Assembly: GCA_016715965.1 (NCBI GenBank)
Contig: JADJXG010000001.1
Span: forward strand, 1,865,501-1,929,500
Length of the DNA stretch: 64,000 nt
Direction of reading: 5' to 3'
Source: Saprospiraceae bacterium
GTDB taxonomy: Bacteria; Bacteroidota; Bacteroidia; Chitinophagales; Saprospiraceae
Each line of letters opens with the position of its first letter. Position 1 is the first letter of the stretch. The notes beneath the pieces are model-generated. The model did not search any database. It had not been told where the DNA came from and was given only the letters and a program-made list of their open reading frames with translations. Below are positions 8,187-16,534 of the stretch, piece by piece. Position numbers and translations under genes: made by a program.

Positions 8187-9677
8187 TTAGTGTTTAAATT
8201 GACGGATACCAGAAAAAACCATGCACATTTTTAATTCATCAGCCCTGGCAATTACTTTTTGATCATTGACTGAGCCTCCTGGCTGGACAATGGCAGAAAT
8301 ACCTGCTTCAGCAGCCAACTCTACACTGTCGGGAAAAGGGAAGAATGCTTCGGATGACATCACACTTCCAGTGGTGGCGAATCCCATCGCATTTGCTTTT
8401 TGGATGGCTTGTCTGCAGGCATCAATTCTGGATGTCTGTCCACAACCCATACCGATCAATTGCTGATCCTTCACAATGGCTATTGCGTTTGATTTTAAGT
8501 GTTTGGTACAACGTGCCGCAAAGAGTAAATCGCTGACTTGAGATGGGGAGGGCGAAAGTTGAGTAACCGATTTAAGATCCTCTGATTTCAGACTGCTATG
8601 ATCTTTATCCTGGGTCAGGGTTCCATTCAATACTGTGCGCAATTGCAATTGGCCGGATGGCCAGTGTTTAATTTTCAATAAAATTCTGGATTTTTTTGAA
8701 CTCAATAAAGGGAAAGCCTCTGGATCAAAGTCCGGAGCAATCAAGACTTCATAAAATAATTTATCAATTTCGATGGCCGTATTGTAGTCAATGGTTTGAT
8801 TTGAGACAATAATACCACCAAATGCAGAAACAGGATCTCCGGCCAGGGCATCATGCCAAGCTTGAATGAGTTGATTCCTCACAGCAATCCCACAAACGTT
8901 GTTGTGTTTTAAAACGGCGATACAAGGACCATCGTTTTTAAAATCATTCATCAGCTCCATGGCAGCATCCACATCCAGGAGGTTGTTGTAGGACAACTCT
9001 TTTCCATGTAGGAATTCCAATCCCAAATCGCCTTCAAACCAGGCTTTCTGGTGGGGATTTTCGCCATACCGAAGGGATTTTTTAGCCCCCAGTTGGTTTG
9101 CAAAATAATCCCTGATTAAGCCATCGTAATGGGAACTAACAACAAATGCCTGTTTTGCCAATTTCTTCCGGGTGGATAGTTGTGTGATCCCGTTATTTTG
9201 CAAGATCTCTTTCAGTTCAGGGTAGGATTCTCTGGAGGGAATGACGACCACATCTTTGAAATTTTTGGCGGCTGCCCTGATCAGTGAGATGCCACCAATG
9301 TCGATCTTCTCAATGATTTCATCCTCATCATTGCTGGCGGCAAGGGTTTCTTCAAATGGATATAAATCCACCACCACCAAATCGATGGAAGGAATTTCGA
9401 AGTGAGCCAATTGGCTGAGGTGATCCTGGTTTCTGATGGCAAGTATTCCGCCAAACACCTTTGGATGCAGTGTTTTGACCCTTCCACCCAAGATGGAAGG
9501 ATATCCGGTGATGGTTTCTACACTGACAACAGGTAGTCCTAAAGACTCGATGAATTCCTGAGTACCTCCGGTGGAATATATAACCACACCAATGTCGTGC
9601 AATAAGCGAATAAGGGGTTCTAGACCATCTTTGTTAAAGACAGATATAAGGGCTGAGTTTATTCGTATAGAGTCCAT
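8187..9677 (-). CDS. purH: bifunctional AICAR transformylase / IMP cyclohydrolase
   Basis: 496 residues. It catalyses the last two steps of purine synthesis, AICAR to FAICAR to IMP. The N-terminal MGS/IMP cyclohydrolase domain is seen in ALISVFNKDG, YSTGGT and GRVKTLHPKVFGGIL. The transformylase domain follows with SLRYGENPHQKA, the catalytic Lys-His in VLKHNNVCG, and a C-terminal FFPFPDSVE...QPGGSVND segment. An in-frame ATG lies at 9698, but a TAATTTTG -7 element overlaps it (9703-9696). I therefore choose the ATG at 9677 (MDSIRINSAL). The gene is first in an operon with coaX. Confidence 0.95.
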   Translation of the reverse strand: MDSIRINSALISVFNKDGLEPLIRLLHDIGVVIYSTGGTQEFIESLGLPVVSVETITGYPSILGGRVKTLHPKVFGGILAIRNQDHLSQLAHFEIPSIDLVVVDLYPFEETLAASNDEDEIIEKIDIGGISLIRAAAKNFKDVVVIPSRESYPELKEILQNNGITQLSTRKKLAKQAFVVSSHYDGLIRDYFANQLGAKKSLRYGENPHQKAWFEGDLGLEFLHGKELSYNNLLDVDAAMELMNDFKNDGPCIAVLKHNNVCGIAVRNQLIQAWHDALAGDPVSAFGGIIVSNQTIDYNTAIEIDKLFYEVLIAPDFDPEAFPLLSSKKSRILLKIKHWPSGQLQLRTVLNGTLTQDKDHSSLKSEDLKSVTQLSPSPSQVSDLLFAARCTKHLKSNAIAIVKDQQLIGMGCGQTSRIDACRQAIQKANAMGFATTGSVMSSEAFFPFPDSVELAAEAGISAIVQPGGSVNDQKVIARADELKMCMVFSGIRQFKH

Positions 9678-9695
9678 GGGGGGGATTTGGATGGG

Positions 9696-9703
9696 CAAAA
9701 TTA
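9696..9703 (-). promoter_or_regulatory. -7 promoter element of purH
   Basis: TAATTTTG read on the minus strand matches TAnnTTTG, about 19 nt before the chosen ATG. The -33 position (GTTAG) is a poor match. Its overlap with the upstream ATG at 9698 decides the purH start. Confidence 0.45.
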
Positions 9704-10041
9704 ATACAATTATTAGAAGAAGCTAACCCGACAAGTCTTGAAAAGAGCCTTAACATCCCATTGTCAATTGAAATGTAATCAGAGCAATAAAACAAATGAA
9801 GAGATTGCTTCTGCTAAAGCGCTATATCCAAAAAATGCTTTATACCTTCCCTATTCAAATCTGAGAATTAAAGAAAGATAAATTGTATTTGCAGATTTCC
9901 GTCTTTGTTGCGCCTTGAAATATAAGCTGGAACGTTTTAATAAAAGCTAGAGAAAATCCTCCTTTTGCTTTTCGAAAGATGGTCAACGTAGATTGTGGGT
10001 TTTAAAATGTAACTTTGTCTTTTCGTCAGGAACCACTAATT
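9704..10041. other. divergent intergenic region, purH / DUF4286
   Basis: This 338-bp non-coding stretch lies between divergent genes. A TAACTTTG element at 10010-10017 is a plausible -7 box for the DUF4286 gene, but no TTG stands at the right distance. I see no RNA gene or other structure. Confidence 0.4.
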
Positions 10042-10371
10042 ATGTTGATGTACCACGTCACTGTAAAAATCAATCCAGAAAAAGCAGAGGAATGGCTTCA
10101 TTGGATGAAGACCAAGCATATCCCTGAAGTACTTGATACCGGTTATTTTATCAAATGCAGGATGTCTAAATTGGATACCGACGATCAGGATGGTGTCACC
10201 TTTTCCGTTTTGTATGATTGTCATTCGCGGGAATCATTGTACCAATATATGAGCCTTTGTGCACCAGCTTTACAAAAAAAGCACATTGATAAATTTGCAG
10301 GTCAATTCGTTGCATTCAGAACCATCCTGGAAGTCAATGAAGAATTCTATCCCAGAAAAAGGGAAACATAG
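10042..10371 (+). CDS. DUF4286 family protein
   Basis: A 109-residue cytoplasmic protein matching the Bacteroidota DUF4286 family. It begins MLMYHVTVKINPEKAEEW, followed by the WMKTKHIPEVLDTG and ILEVNEEF features. The fold resembles ferredoxin-like ABM/dabb proteins. An upstream in-frame ATG at 10015 lies within or next to the -7 element at 10010-10017, so the start at 10042, preceded by AGGAACC, is better. The function is unknown. It converges on the Rrf2 gene with only 1 bp between them. Confidence 0.75.
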   Translation: MLMYHVTVKINPEKAEEWLHWMKTKHIPEVLDTGYFIKCRMSKLDTDDQDGVTFSVLYDCHSRESLYQYMSLCAPALQKKHIDKFAGQFVAFRTILEVNEEFYPRKRET

Positions 10372-10372
10372 T

Positions 10373-10813
10373 TTAATTTCCCCGGAGCTGTTGAAGAAGC
10401 TTTTGGTGATTTCCAGTCAACAAATCCATCAGAGTGGTTTTTTCGAGCAATATTTTCAACTCCTGATTGACCGGACCCACCAAATGATGCATGGGGCATG
10501 GCTTTTTGGCATTGCATTTACTGAAATGCAAAACGCAGGTTGTAAAATAATCTTTGTGGTCAGAAATTTTCAATATCTCAGATAGTGGTGTGATGTAACA
10601 GATCTCCTTTATTTCAAATCCACCTCCAGGACCTTTATAGGAATTCAGCAGACCGGCATCAACCATTGTCCGAAGTTTTTTCGAGATAAAAGCCATGGGA
10701 ATGCCCAATTCATCAGACAATTCTTTGGCGCCAAATAGCCTTGTTTGTCGGTGGTGAATTACCATATAGATCAATACCTTTATGATATAACTAAAACTTT
10801 TTGTGAATACCAT
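10373..10813 (-). CDS. Rrf2-family regulator with Cys cluster (NsrR/IscR-like)
   Basis: 146 residues. It begins MVFTKSFSYIIKVLIYM, the standard Rrf2 N-terminus, so I reject the ATG 30 codons upstream. The winged HTH comprises AKELSDELGIPMAFISKKLRTM and the wing GPGGGFEI. C93, C100 and C106 (C-x6-C-x5-C) match the [Fe-S] cysteines of NsrR and IscR, apart from one extra residue in the first gap. It is divergent from the cytochrome c-nosZ transcript, so it probably senses NO or the redox state and controls N2O respiration. A 21-bp palindrome stands 36 bp upstream of its start. NsrR-type NO sensing is inferred from family and context. Confidence 0.85.
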   Translation of the reverse strand: MVFTKSFSYIIKVLIYMVIHHRQTRLFGAKELSDELGIPMAFISKKLRTMVDAGLLNSYKGPGGGFEIKEICYITPLSEILKISDHKDYFTTCVLHFSKCNAKKPCPMHHLVGPVNQELKILLEKTTLMDLLTGNHQKLLQQLRGN

Positions 10814-10848
10814 AGATCGTGCAGTTCTGCAAAAATACCAACTTTTAA

Positions 10849-10869
10849 ATTCTAACCGGTGATTAGAAT
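10849..10869. promoter_or_regulatory. palindromic operator candidate for the Rrf2 regulator
   Basis: ATTCTAA - 7 nt - TTAGAAT is a perfect 7+7 bp inverted repeat. It lies between the Rrf2 gene and the nos promoter, 24 bp from the -33 box of the latter. A minus-strand TATTTTTG (10837-10830) is just beside it. Size and position fit an Rrf2-dimer site controlling both directions. Confidence 0.5.
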
Positions 10870-10893
10870 CAATCTTCCAACTGATCACCATCA

Positions 10894-10924
10894 TTGACAT
10901 CATTTTGACTGGAGTTTACCTTTG
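10894..10924 (+). promoter_or_regulatory. promoter of the cytochrome c-nosZ transcript
   Basis: TTG at 10894-10896, 20 nt, then TACCTTTG at 10917-10924 are a full consensus match. The expected start near 10931 leaves a leader of about 140 nt before the ATG at 11071, long enough for regulation. Confidence 0.65.
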
Positions 10925-11070
10925 TTTGTGAAAATAATGGATAACGATATCTATTACTGAGGAATTTGCGGTGGTTTAATCATTTGATGAGAGTGAATTA
11001 AGATTGTCCGATCTCATACTGGATAGGCGTGTCCATTGTTATTTTTTATTGTTCATTTTAAAACTTAGTT

Positions 11071-11541
11071 ATGAAAAATCAAATGCCTTTTTTTATATTA
11101 ATGGCAGTCCTTAGCAGCTTATTCATTGGCTGTTCTGGAGGAGTCAAAAAAGAAATTCCTCCTGTGGATATTTCAAAATTGTCAGAAAACCAACCGGAAG
11201 TGCATGGGACTTTGGTGGAAGACAAAGACATTGTACTCAACAATCCTTTGAACCAGGATTGGGTCAGCAGTGGTAAAAACATTTACGAATTAAAATGTCT
11301 CGCATGCCATAGGTTGAATGAGGAGAGATTGGTTGGTCCCGGTTGGGCAGGTGTGACCAAAACGCGCAAACCTGCCTGGATTATCAATATGATCACCAAT
11401 GTTGATGTCATGTTGGAGACAGATGAGGAGGCTCAGAAATTGCTGGAGCAGTGTCTTGTCAGGATGCCCAATCAAAACATCAGTGCTGAAGAGTCCAGAC
11501 ATATATTGGAATTTATGTTCCACAATGATGGTCAGAAATAG
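11071..11541 (+). CDS. cytochrome c lipoprotein of the nos operon
   Basis: 156 residues. A lipoprotein signal ends at C21 (SLFIGC), so it is anchored facing the periplasm. The single haem site is C76-L-A-C79-H80, and a Met in RMPNQNIS near residue 132 is the probable sixth ligand, followed by a helical LEFMFHN end, as in class I cytochromes c. It stands 27 bp before nosZ with its own promoter. It most likely passes electrons from the quinol/cytochrome chain to NosZ, as small cytochromes do in other Sec-type nos clusters. That pairing is inferred from position. Confidence 0.88.
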   Translation: MKNQMPFFILMAVLSSLFIGCSGGVKKEIPPVDISKLSENQPEVHGTLVEDKDIVLNNPLNQDWVSSGKNIYELKCLACHRLNEERLVGPGWAGVTKTRKPAWIINMITNVDVMLETDEEAQKLLEQCLVRMPNQNISAEESRHILEFMFHNDGQK

Positions 11542-11568
11542 TAAAAATCAATTTTAAATTTAGAAGTT

Positions 11569-13548
11569 ATGAAATCAATCATTTTTAAATCAATTATTGG
11601 TGGCAGCATGCTTGCATTATTCTTATTGTCAGCGTGCAAACCCAAAGGCATGCAAACAGCTGTGCAAGGTGATGCTGCGTTAAAAGCGTATGTTGCGCCA
11701 GGCCAATATGATGAGTTTTACAATTTTGTTTCCGGGGGTTTTAGTGGACAGATGTCCGTATATGGTTTGCCATCAGGACGTTTGTTTAGAGTAATTCCCG
11801 TTTTTTCTGTGGACCCGGAAAAAGGATGGGGTTATTCGGAAGAAACAAAGCCGATGCTAAACACTTCACATGGTTTTGTGCCCTGGGATGATCTACACCA
11901 TCCTGCATTGTCCACTACAGATGGAATCCACGATGGTAAGTGGGCGTTTGGAAACGCAAACAATACACCCAGAATTGCCCGAATTGACCTGACCACTTTC
12001 AGGACCAATGAGATTATTGAAATACCAAACAGTGGAGGCAATCACTCTTCGCCTTTTATCACTGAGAATACTGAATATGTGGTGGCAGGTACCCGATTTA
12101 GTGTCCCAATGGATGGTAAGACTGACGTCCCCATAGAATCCTATAAGGAGAATTTTAAAGGCACCGTAAGTTTTATTTCAGTGAACAAGGACAATGGAAG
12201 AATGAATATCGCTTTCCAGATTTTATTGCCGGGTGTAAATTTTGACCTTGCCAGAGCAGGAAAAGCTAAGTCTCATGGTTGGTTTTTCTTTTCATGTTAT
12301 AATTCTGAGCAAGCGAACACTTTACTGGAAGTAAATGCTTCGCAGAAAGACAAGGATTTTGTGATGGCAGTCAATTGGAAAAAAGCAGAGGAATATATTG
12401 CTGCAGGAAAAGGTGTAAAAAAAGCCGTGCGATATGCCCACAATGTTTTTGACGAATCCACCCATACTGCCACCAGTGAAATCAAAACCGAGGTTTTGGT
12501 TTTAGACCCCAAAGATTTGCCGGGAATGGTTTATTTTATGCCTTGTCCCAAATCTCCTCATGGATGTGATACAGACCCCACAGGCGAATATATCGTTGGA
12601 AGTGGAAAACTCGCCGCGGTTATTCCGGTATTTTCTTTTACCAAAATTTTAGCAGCCATTGACCAGAAAAATTTTGAAACTGAATATGAAGGCATTCCCG
12701 TCCTGAATTATGATGCAGTTTTACACGGTGAGGTGACAAAACCGGGTCTTGGCCCATTGCATACAGAGTTTGATGACAATGGATATGCGTATACCTCATT
12801 TTTTGTTTCATCGGAAATCGTAAAATGGAAGATAAGTGATTTGACCGTTGTGGACAGGGTTCCAACGTATTATTCCATCGGACATTTATGTGTACCAGGT
12901 GGTCCTACCAAAAAACCCTGGGGCAAGTATGTGATTGCTTACAATAAAATCACCAAAGACAGGTACCTGCCCACAGGACCTGAATTGGCTCAAAGTGCCC
13001 AGCTGTATTCTATTGAAGGAGACAAGATGAAGTTGTTATTGGATTTTCCAACGATAGGAGAGCCTCATTATGCAGAAGCAATCCCGGCTGAACTCATCAA
13101 ACCCAAAAGTGTGAAAATTTTTAAACTGGAAGACAATAAGCATCCTTATGCTGCACTGGGTGAAAAGCAAGCAAGGGTAGAAAGAAAGGGAAATGAAGTA
13201 CATGTGTACATGTCAAGCATCCGATCACATTTTGTTCCTGATAATATTGAAGGTATAAGGATGGGAGATCAAGTTTATTTTCATGTGACCAATCTGGAAC
13301 AAGACTGGGATGTACCTCACGGATTTGCCATTAAGGGGGCGAGCAATTCAGAATTGTTGATTATGCCTGGAGAAACGCAAACCCTTTTGTGGAAACCTGA
13401 CAGAATTGGAGTTTTTCCAATGTATTGTACTGATTTTTGCTCTGCCCTTCATCAGGAAATGCAAGGGTATATACGTGTAAGTCCTGCTGCCTCAAATCAA
13501 CCGTTGACCTTTAGTACCGGCGGAAAGAAAGATAAACCCGCTCAGTAA
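11569..13548 (+). CDS. nosZ: nitrous oxide reductase, Sec-type (clade II)
   Basis: 659 residues. It reduces N2O to N2 in the periplasm. The signal is a Sec lipoprotein type (LFLLSAC23), without the twin-arginine motif of clade I enzymes. The seven-bladed propeller holds the CuZ histidines, starting with the DDLHH pair at H110-H111. The C-terminal cupredoxin domain carries CuA ligands H584, C620, C624, H628 and M631 in CTDFCSALHQEM. Length and order match intact NosZ. It follows the cytochrome c gene by 27 bp and is closed by a strong terminator 20 bp after its stop. All key residues visible to me are present. Confidence 0.97.
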   Translation: MKSIIFKSIIGGSMLALFLLSACKPKGMQTAVQGDAALKAYVAPGQYDEFYNFVSGGFSGQMSVYGLPSGRLFRVIPVFSVDPEKGWGYSEETKPMLNTSHGFVPWDDLHHPALSTTDGIHDGKWAFGNANNTPRIARIDLTTFRTNEIIEIPNSGGNHSSPFITENTEYVVAGTRFSVPMDGKTDVPIESYKENFKGTVSFISVNKDNGRMNIAFQILLPGVNFDLARAGKAKSHGWFFFSCYNSEQANTLLEVNASQKDKDFVMAVNWKKAEEYIAAGKGVKKAVRYAHNVFDESTHTATSEIKTEVLVLDPKDLPGMVYFMPCPKSPHGCDTDPTGEYIVGSGKLAAVIPVFSFTKILAAIDQKNFETEYEGIPVLNYDAVLHGEVTKPGLGPLHTEFDDNGYAYTSFFVSSEIVKWKISDLTVVDRVPTYYSIGHLCVPGGPTKKPWGKYVIAYNKITKDRYLPTGPELAQSAQLYSIEGDKMKLLLDFPTIGEPHYAEAIPAELIKPKSVKIFKLEDNKHPYAALGEKQARVERKGNEVHVYMSSIRSHFVPDNIEGIRMGDQVYFHVTNLEQDWDVPHGFAIKGASNSELLIMPGETQTLLWKPDRIGVFPMYCTDFCSALHQEMQGYIRVSPAASNQPLTFSTGGKKDKPAQ

Positions 13549-13568
13549 ATGATTGTGTAACTAAGTTT

Positions 13569-13624
13569 TTCCGGGATGGATGATGCAGTCTTGTCTTTCT
13601 GTATGATCCATTCCCGGAATTTTT
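13569..13624 (+). terminator. intrinsic terminator after nosZ
   Basis: The arms at 13569-13588 and 13599-13619 (TTCCGGGATGGAT against ATCCATTCCCGGAA) form about 18 pairs with one bulge and one mismatch. The loop is 10 nt and TTTTT follows. It ends the cytochrome c-nosZ transcript, or attenuates read-through into the maturation genes. Confidence 0.8.
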
Positions 13625-13667
13625 AAGTGCTCAAATAATTTCTAATTGTTCCTATAAATTTAAATGT

Positions 13668-14222
13668 ATGAAAGCTATCATGTTTCTATTGTCCATATTG
13701 GTGTTTCAATTAAATTGTACCAATCCACAATCTCAAAATCAACAAAATCCTGCCACAGATTTTGAATCCAAAGGAGGGCAGGAAGCTGTCGAGGACAACG
13801 AATCTCAAAATGACATTGTAAAAATCGCAGTTGGGTCTGCAGATCACACTACTTTGGTCGCAGCCCTCAAGGCTGCAGAATATGTAGATGATATTTCCAA
13901 TGCAGGACCTTTTACAGTTTTTGCACCAACAAATGAAGCTTTTGGAAAACTTCCCCCTGGAACCGTCGAAAACTTGGTGAAACCTGAACAAAAAGCCAGC
14001 TTACAAAATATTCTTGAATACCATGTGGCAGTAGGTGTCTTCAGACAAGATTACTTAAGCGATGGTCAAACAATCGGCATGGTCAATGGAGATAATATCA
14101 CCGTTAAAATCAATGGCGATAAGTTGACAATCAATGACCATGTTAATGTCATTGCTGCAATTACAGCATCCAATGGTTTGATCTATGTCGTAGATGGAGT
14201 TCTATTGCCTCCAGCTAAATAA
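13668..14222 (+). CDS. fasciclin-domain lipoprotein in the nos cluster
   Basis: 184 residues with a lipoprotein signal (MKAIMFLLSILVFQLNC17) and a polar linker rich in Q/N/E. One FAS1 domain spans about 55-182, with the H1 motif GPFTVFAPTNEAFGKLP and the H2 motif NGLIYVVDGVLLPP. FAS1 domains mediate extracellular or membrane contacts. FAS1 genes have been seen near nos genes in Bacteroidota, but a role in N2O reduction is not established. It lies between the nosZ terminator and the membrane protein gene, 66 bp upstream of the latter. Confidence 0.88.
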   Translation: MKAIMFLLSILVFQLNCTNPQSQNQQNPATDFESKGGQEAVEDNESQNDIVKIAVGSADHTTLVAALKAAEYVDDISNAGPFTVFAPTNEAFGKLPPGTVENLVKPEQKASLQNILEYHVAVGVFRQDYLSDGQTIGMVNGDNITVKINGDKLTINDHVNVIAAITASNGLIYVVDGVLLPPAK

Positions 14223-14288
14223 TCCTTGAGTGCTGGATTTGTCCAATTGGCTTCGTGATCCATTTTTTTACCAATACACTTTTACGAA

Positions 14289-14885
14289 ATGAAATTAATT
14301 TTGCCAAAATTCAGATGGTTGATTGCCCTACTTTCTTTTCCATTGTTATTGGTCATGTTCGTTCCAATTTGGCGAATCGACCTTTTTGCTCCCCAATACC
14401 CCGAAGGATTAACCATGAAAATCTGGCACAATGATCTCAAAGGAGATATAGACATCATCAATGGTCTGAATCATTATATTGGTATGCGACACATTAGTGT
14501 TGATATGTTTCCGGAATTTGTCATCATCAAATATGTCATTATTGGTTTTTTTCTGTTGGGTTTACTGGTTGCATTTGCAGGGAGACTGAGTGTATTGTTT
14601 TGGTACATTGTCATGACGATGGTAGGGGGATTATTTACCCTTTATGATTTTTACAGATGGGGTTATGAATACGGACATAATCTGGATCCAACCGCCGCCA
14701 TCAAAGTCCCGGGATTTTCTTATCAACCACCTGTAATTGGTCACAAAAGATTGCTTAACTTTGATGCTTATTCACTGCCTGATATTGGTGCGTGGATAGT
14801 CATTATTGTTGGATCATTGTTTGTTTTTATATACATCTATCATTTATGGTATTATCGAAAGTTTTCTGCAGCATCAGTCCAGTGA
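14289..14885 (+). CDS. nos-cluster integral membrane protein, unknown role
   Basis: 198 residues with about four membrane helices, at roughly 9-27, 76-97, 101-118 and 166-188. An extracytoplasmic loop carries a conserved-looking APQYPEGLTMKIW ... DIINGLNHYIGM stretch with several His residues (H47, H62, H68). A second loop holds FSYQPPVIGHKRLLNFD. I believe related proteins occur in other Sec-type nos clusters. His and Met near the membrane could suggest metal handling. Its stop overlaps the nosL start by one base (TGATG), so they are translationally coupled. Whether it equals the NosB of epsilonproteobacteria I cannot tell. Confidence 0.75.
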   Translation: MKLILPKFRWLIALLSFPLLLVMFVPIWRIDLFAPQYPEGLTMKIWHNDLKGDIDIINGLNHYIGMRHISVDMFPEFVIIKYVIIGFFLLGLLVAFAGRLSVLFWYIVMTMVGGLFTLYDFYRWGYEYGHNLDPTAAIKVPGFSYQPPVIGHKRLLNFDAYSLPDIGAWIVIIVGSLFVFIYIYHLWYYRKFSAASVQ

Positions 14886-15298
14886 TGTTGATATTATTCC
14901 TTGTTTCTTGTTCGGTAGATCCCGAACCGATTCAGTATGGTTCTGATCTGTGCCAGACCTGTAAGATGGGTATTATGGAAAAGGGTTTTGCAGCGGAAAT
15001 TGTTACAAAAAAGGGAAAAGTATATAAATTTGATGATGTAGGTTGCCAGTTATTATTTTTGAAATCCGGAGCCATCAAACAAGAGGATTGTGCTCATATC
15101 TTAGTCATAAAACACGGCACTGAGCAGGATTTTGTAGATGTGAAAAATGCAATCTTTCTTACCGGAGCCAAAATTAAGAGCCCTATGAATTTTAATCTCG
15201 CATGTTATCATTCGGACGACATGATTCCAGTCATTTACCTCGATTCCTCCATTAGAAAATTTAATTGGGCAGAATTGATGAGCACAATAGGTAAGTAA
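14885..15298 (+). CDS. nosL: NosL copper chaperone lipoprotein
   Basis: 137 residues from the ATG at 14885. A short lipoprotein signal ends at C9 (LFLVSC). The Cu(I)-binding motif C23-Q-T-C26-K-M28 fits NosL, which delivers copper to apo-NosZ through NosDFY. The body shows NosL features (GFAAEIVTKKGKVYKFDDVGC, then a SPMNF segment). An upstream in-frame ATG (14792) would lie inside the previous gene and hide the lipobox, so I reject it. nosD follows after 3 bp. Confidence 0.92.
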   Translation: MLILFLVSCSVDPEPIQYGSDLCQTCKMGIMEKGFAAEIVTKKGKVYKFDDVGCQLLFLKSGAIKQEDCAHILVIKHGTEQDFVDVKNAIFLTGAKIKSPMNFNLACYHSDDMIPVIYLDSSIRKFNWAELMSTIGK

Positions 15299-15301
15299 GC
15301 A

Positions 15302-16534
15302 ATGCAGCATTGGATTTCATTTTTTTGTTGTTTTGCCTTTTACCAGAACATGTATTGTAATTCTGTGTACGTCAGCAAGGGCAACTCCATTAAGGATGCC
15401 ATTGATAGGGCCAATTGTGGTGATACGGTTTTCATAGCAGAAGGCAGATATAAGGAAGGGAATATGGTGGTGGATAAAAGTTTGACCATCATAGGTATGG
15501 GGAAATGTATTCTGGATGGGGAGAAAGCTTATGAAATATTAACCATTGGTGCTGACGATGTTTCACTGATCAATCTCATTTTTAGAAACAGTGGATATTC
15601 AGCCACAAATGACCACGCTTCCATTAAGTTGGTCGGCGGTCGGTACTTTGTCATTGACCAATGTCAGATTTATGATTCATATTTTGGCATTCATATTTCA
15701 AATTGTGCATATGGAATTATTTCCAATTGCAGGGTCAATGGTACTCCGGACAAGGAACAAAACACCGGAAATGCCATTCACATTTGGAAATCAGATCACA
15801 TCCAAGTATTCAACAATGAGTGCAGAGGACATAGAGACGGTATTTATTTTGAATTTGTTTCTGATTCCTATATTTTTAATAACAACAGTCATTCCAATAT
15901 ACGCTATGGCTTGCATTTTATGTTTAGCCATAGCAATACTTATTTTCACAATCAGTTTGTCAAAAACGGAGCTGGCGTGGCGGTGATGTATTCCAAGCAT
16001 GTTTTGATGCAGGATAATTTTTTTAGAGAAAACTGGGGACCATCCTCTTTTGGGATTTTATTAAAAGACATCACGGATAGCAGAATGGTAGGGAATCAGT
16101 TTGTGAAAAATTCCTCGGGTATATTTATGGAAGGATCAAACCGGTGTATTATTGAGGCCAATTTGTTTAAGGAGAATGGATGGGCACTTAGGGTTCAAGC
16201 CAATTGCAATGACAATGAGATCAAAAGAAATAATTTCATTCACAATAGTTTCGATGTATCATGCAACGGCACATTGGTTCTGAACAAGTTTGACAGCAAC
16301 TATTGGGATCGGTATGCAGGATATGATTTAAATAAGGATGGCATTGGCGACCAACCCTATCATCCTGTCAGTTTGTATTCTGTTTTGGTCGAACAAAATC
16401 CTGCCTTTCTTATTTTATTAAGGAGCGTTTTAATCTCTATTCTGGATCAGGTCGAAAGGGTTATTCCCATTTTGACACCAGTTGATTTGAAAGACAATGC
16501 CCCTTCCGTCAAGTATATTATTAACAATGATTGA
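15302..16534 (+). CDS. nosD: NosD periplasmic copper-maturation protein
   Basis: 410 residues with an N-terminal signal and a right-handed parallel beta-helix of CASH/NosD repeats (such as SDSYIFNNNSHSN and SNRCIIEANLFKENG). It ends with the family hallmark NYWDRYAGYDLNKDGIGDQPY and a C-terminal hydrophobic helix. NosD docks on the NosFY transporter, takes copper from NosL and loads NosZ. Length and motifs are normal. Its end overlaps the nosF start by 8 bp. Confidence 0.94.
   Translation: MQHWISFFCCFAFYQNMYCNSVYVSKGNSIKDAIDRANCGDTVFIAEGRYKEGNMVVDKSLTIIGMGKCILDGEKAYEILTIGADDVSLINLIFRNSGYSATNDHASIKLVGGRYFVIDQCQIYDSYFGIHISNCAYGIISNCRVNGTPDKEQNTGNAIHIWKSDHIQVFNNECRGHRDGIYFEFVSDSYIFNNNSHSNIRYGLHFMFSHSNTYFHNQFVKNGAGVAVMYSKHVLMQDNFFRENWGPSSFGILLKDITDSRMVGNQFVKNSSGIFMEGSNRCIIEANLFKENGWALRVQANCNDNEIKRNNFIHNSFDVSCNGTLVLNKFDSNYWDRYAGYDLNKDGIGDQPYHPVSLYSVLVEQNPAFLILLRSVLISILDQVERVIPILTPVDLKDNAPSVKYIINND

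Noticed and set aside
10814..10903. 30-codon N-terminal extension of the Rrf2 gene
   Set aside because: The Rrf2 family starts at MVFTKSF-like sequence, and the extension would bury the palindrome and promoter inside the gene.
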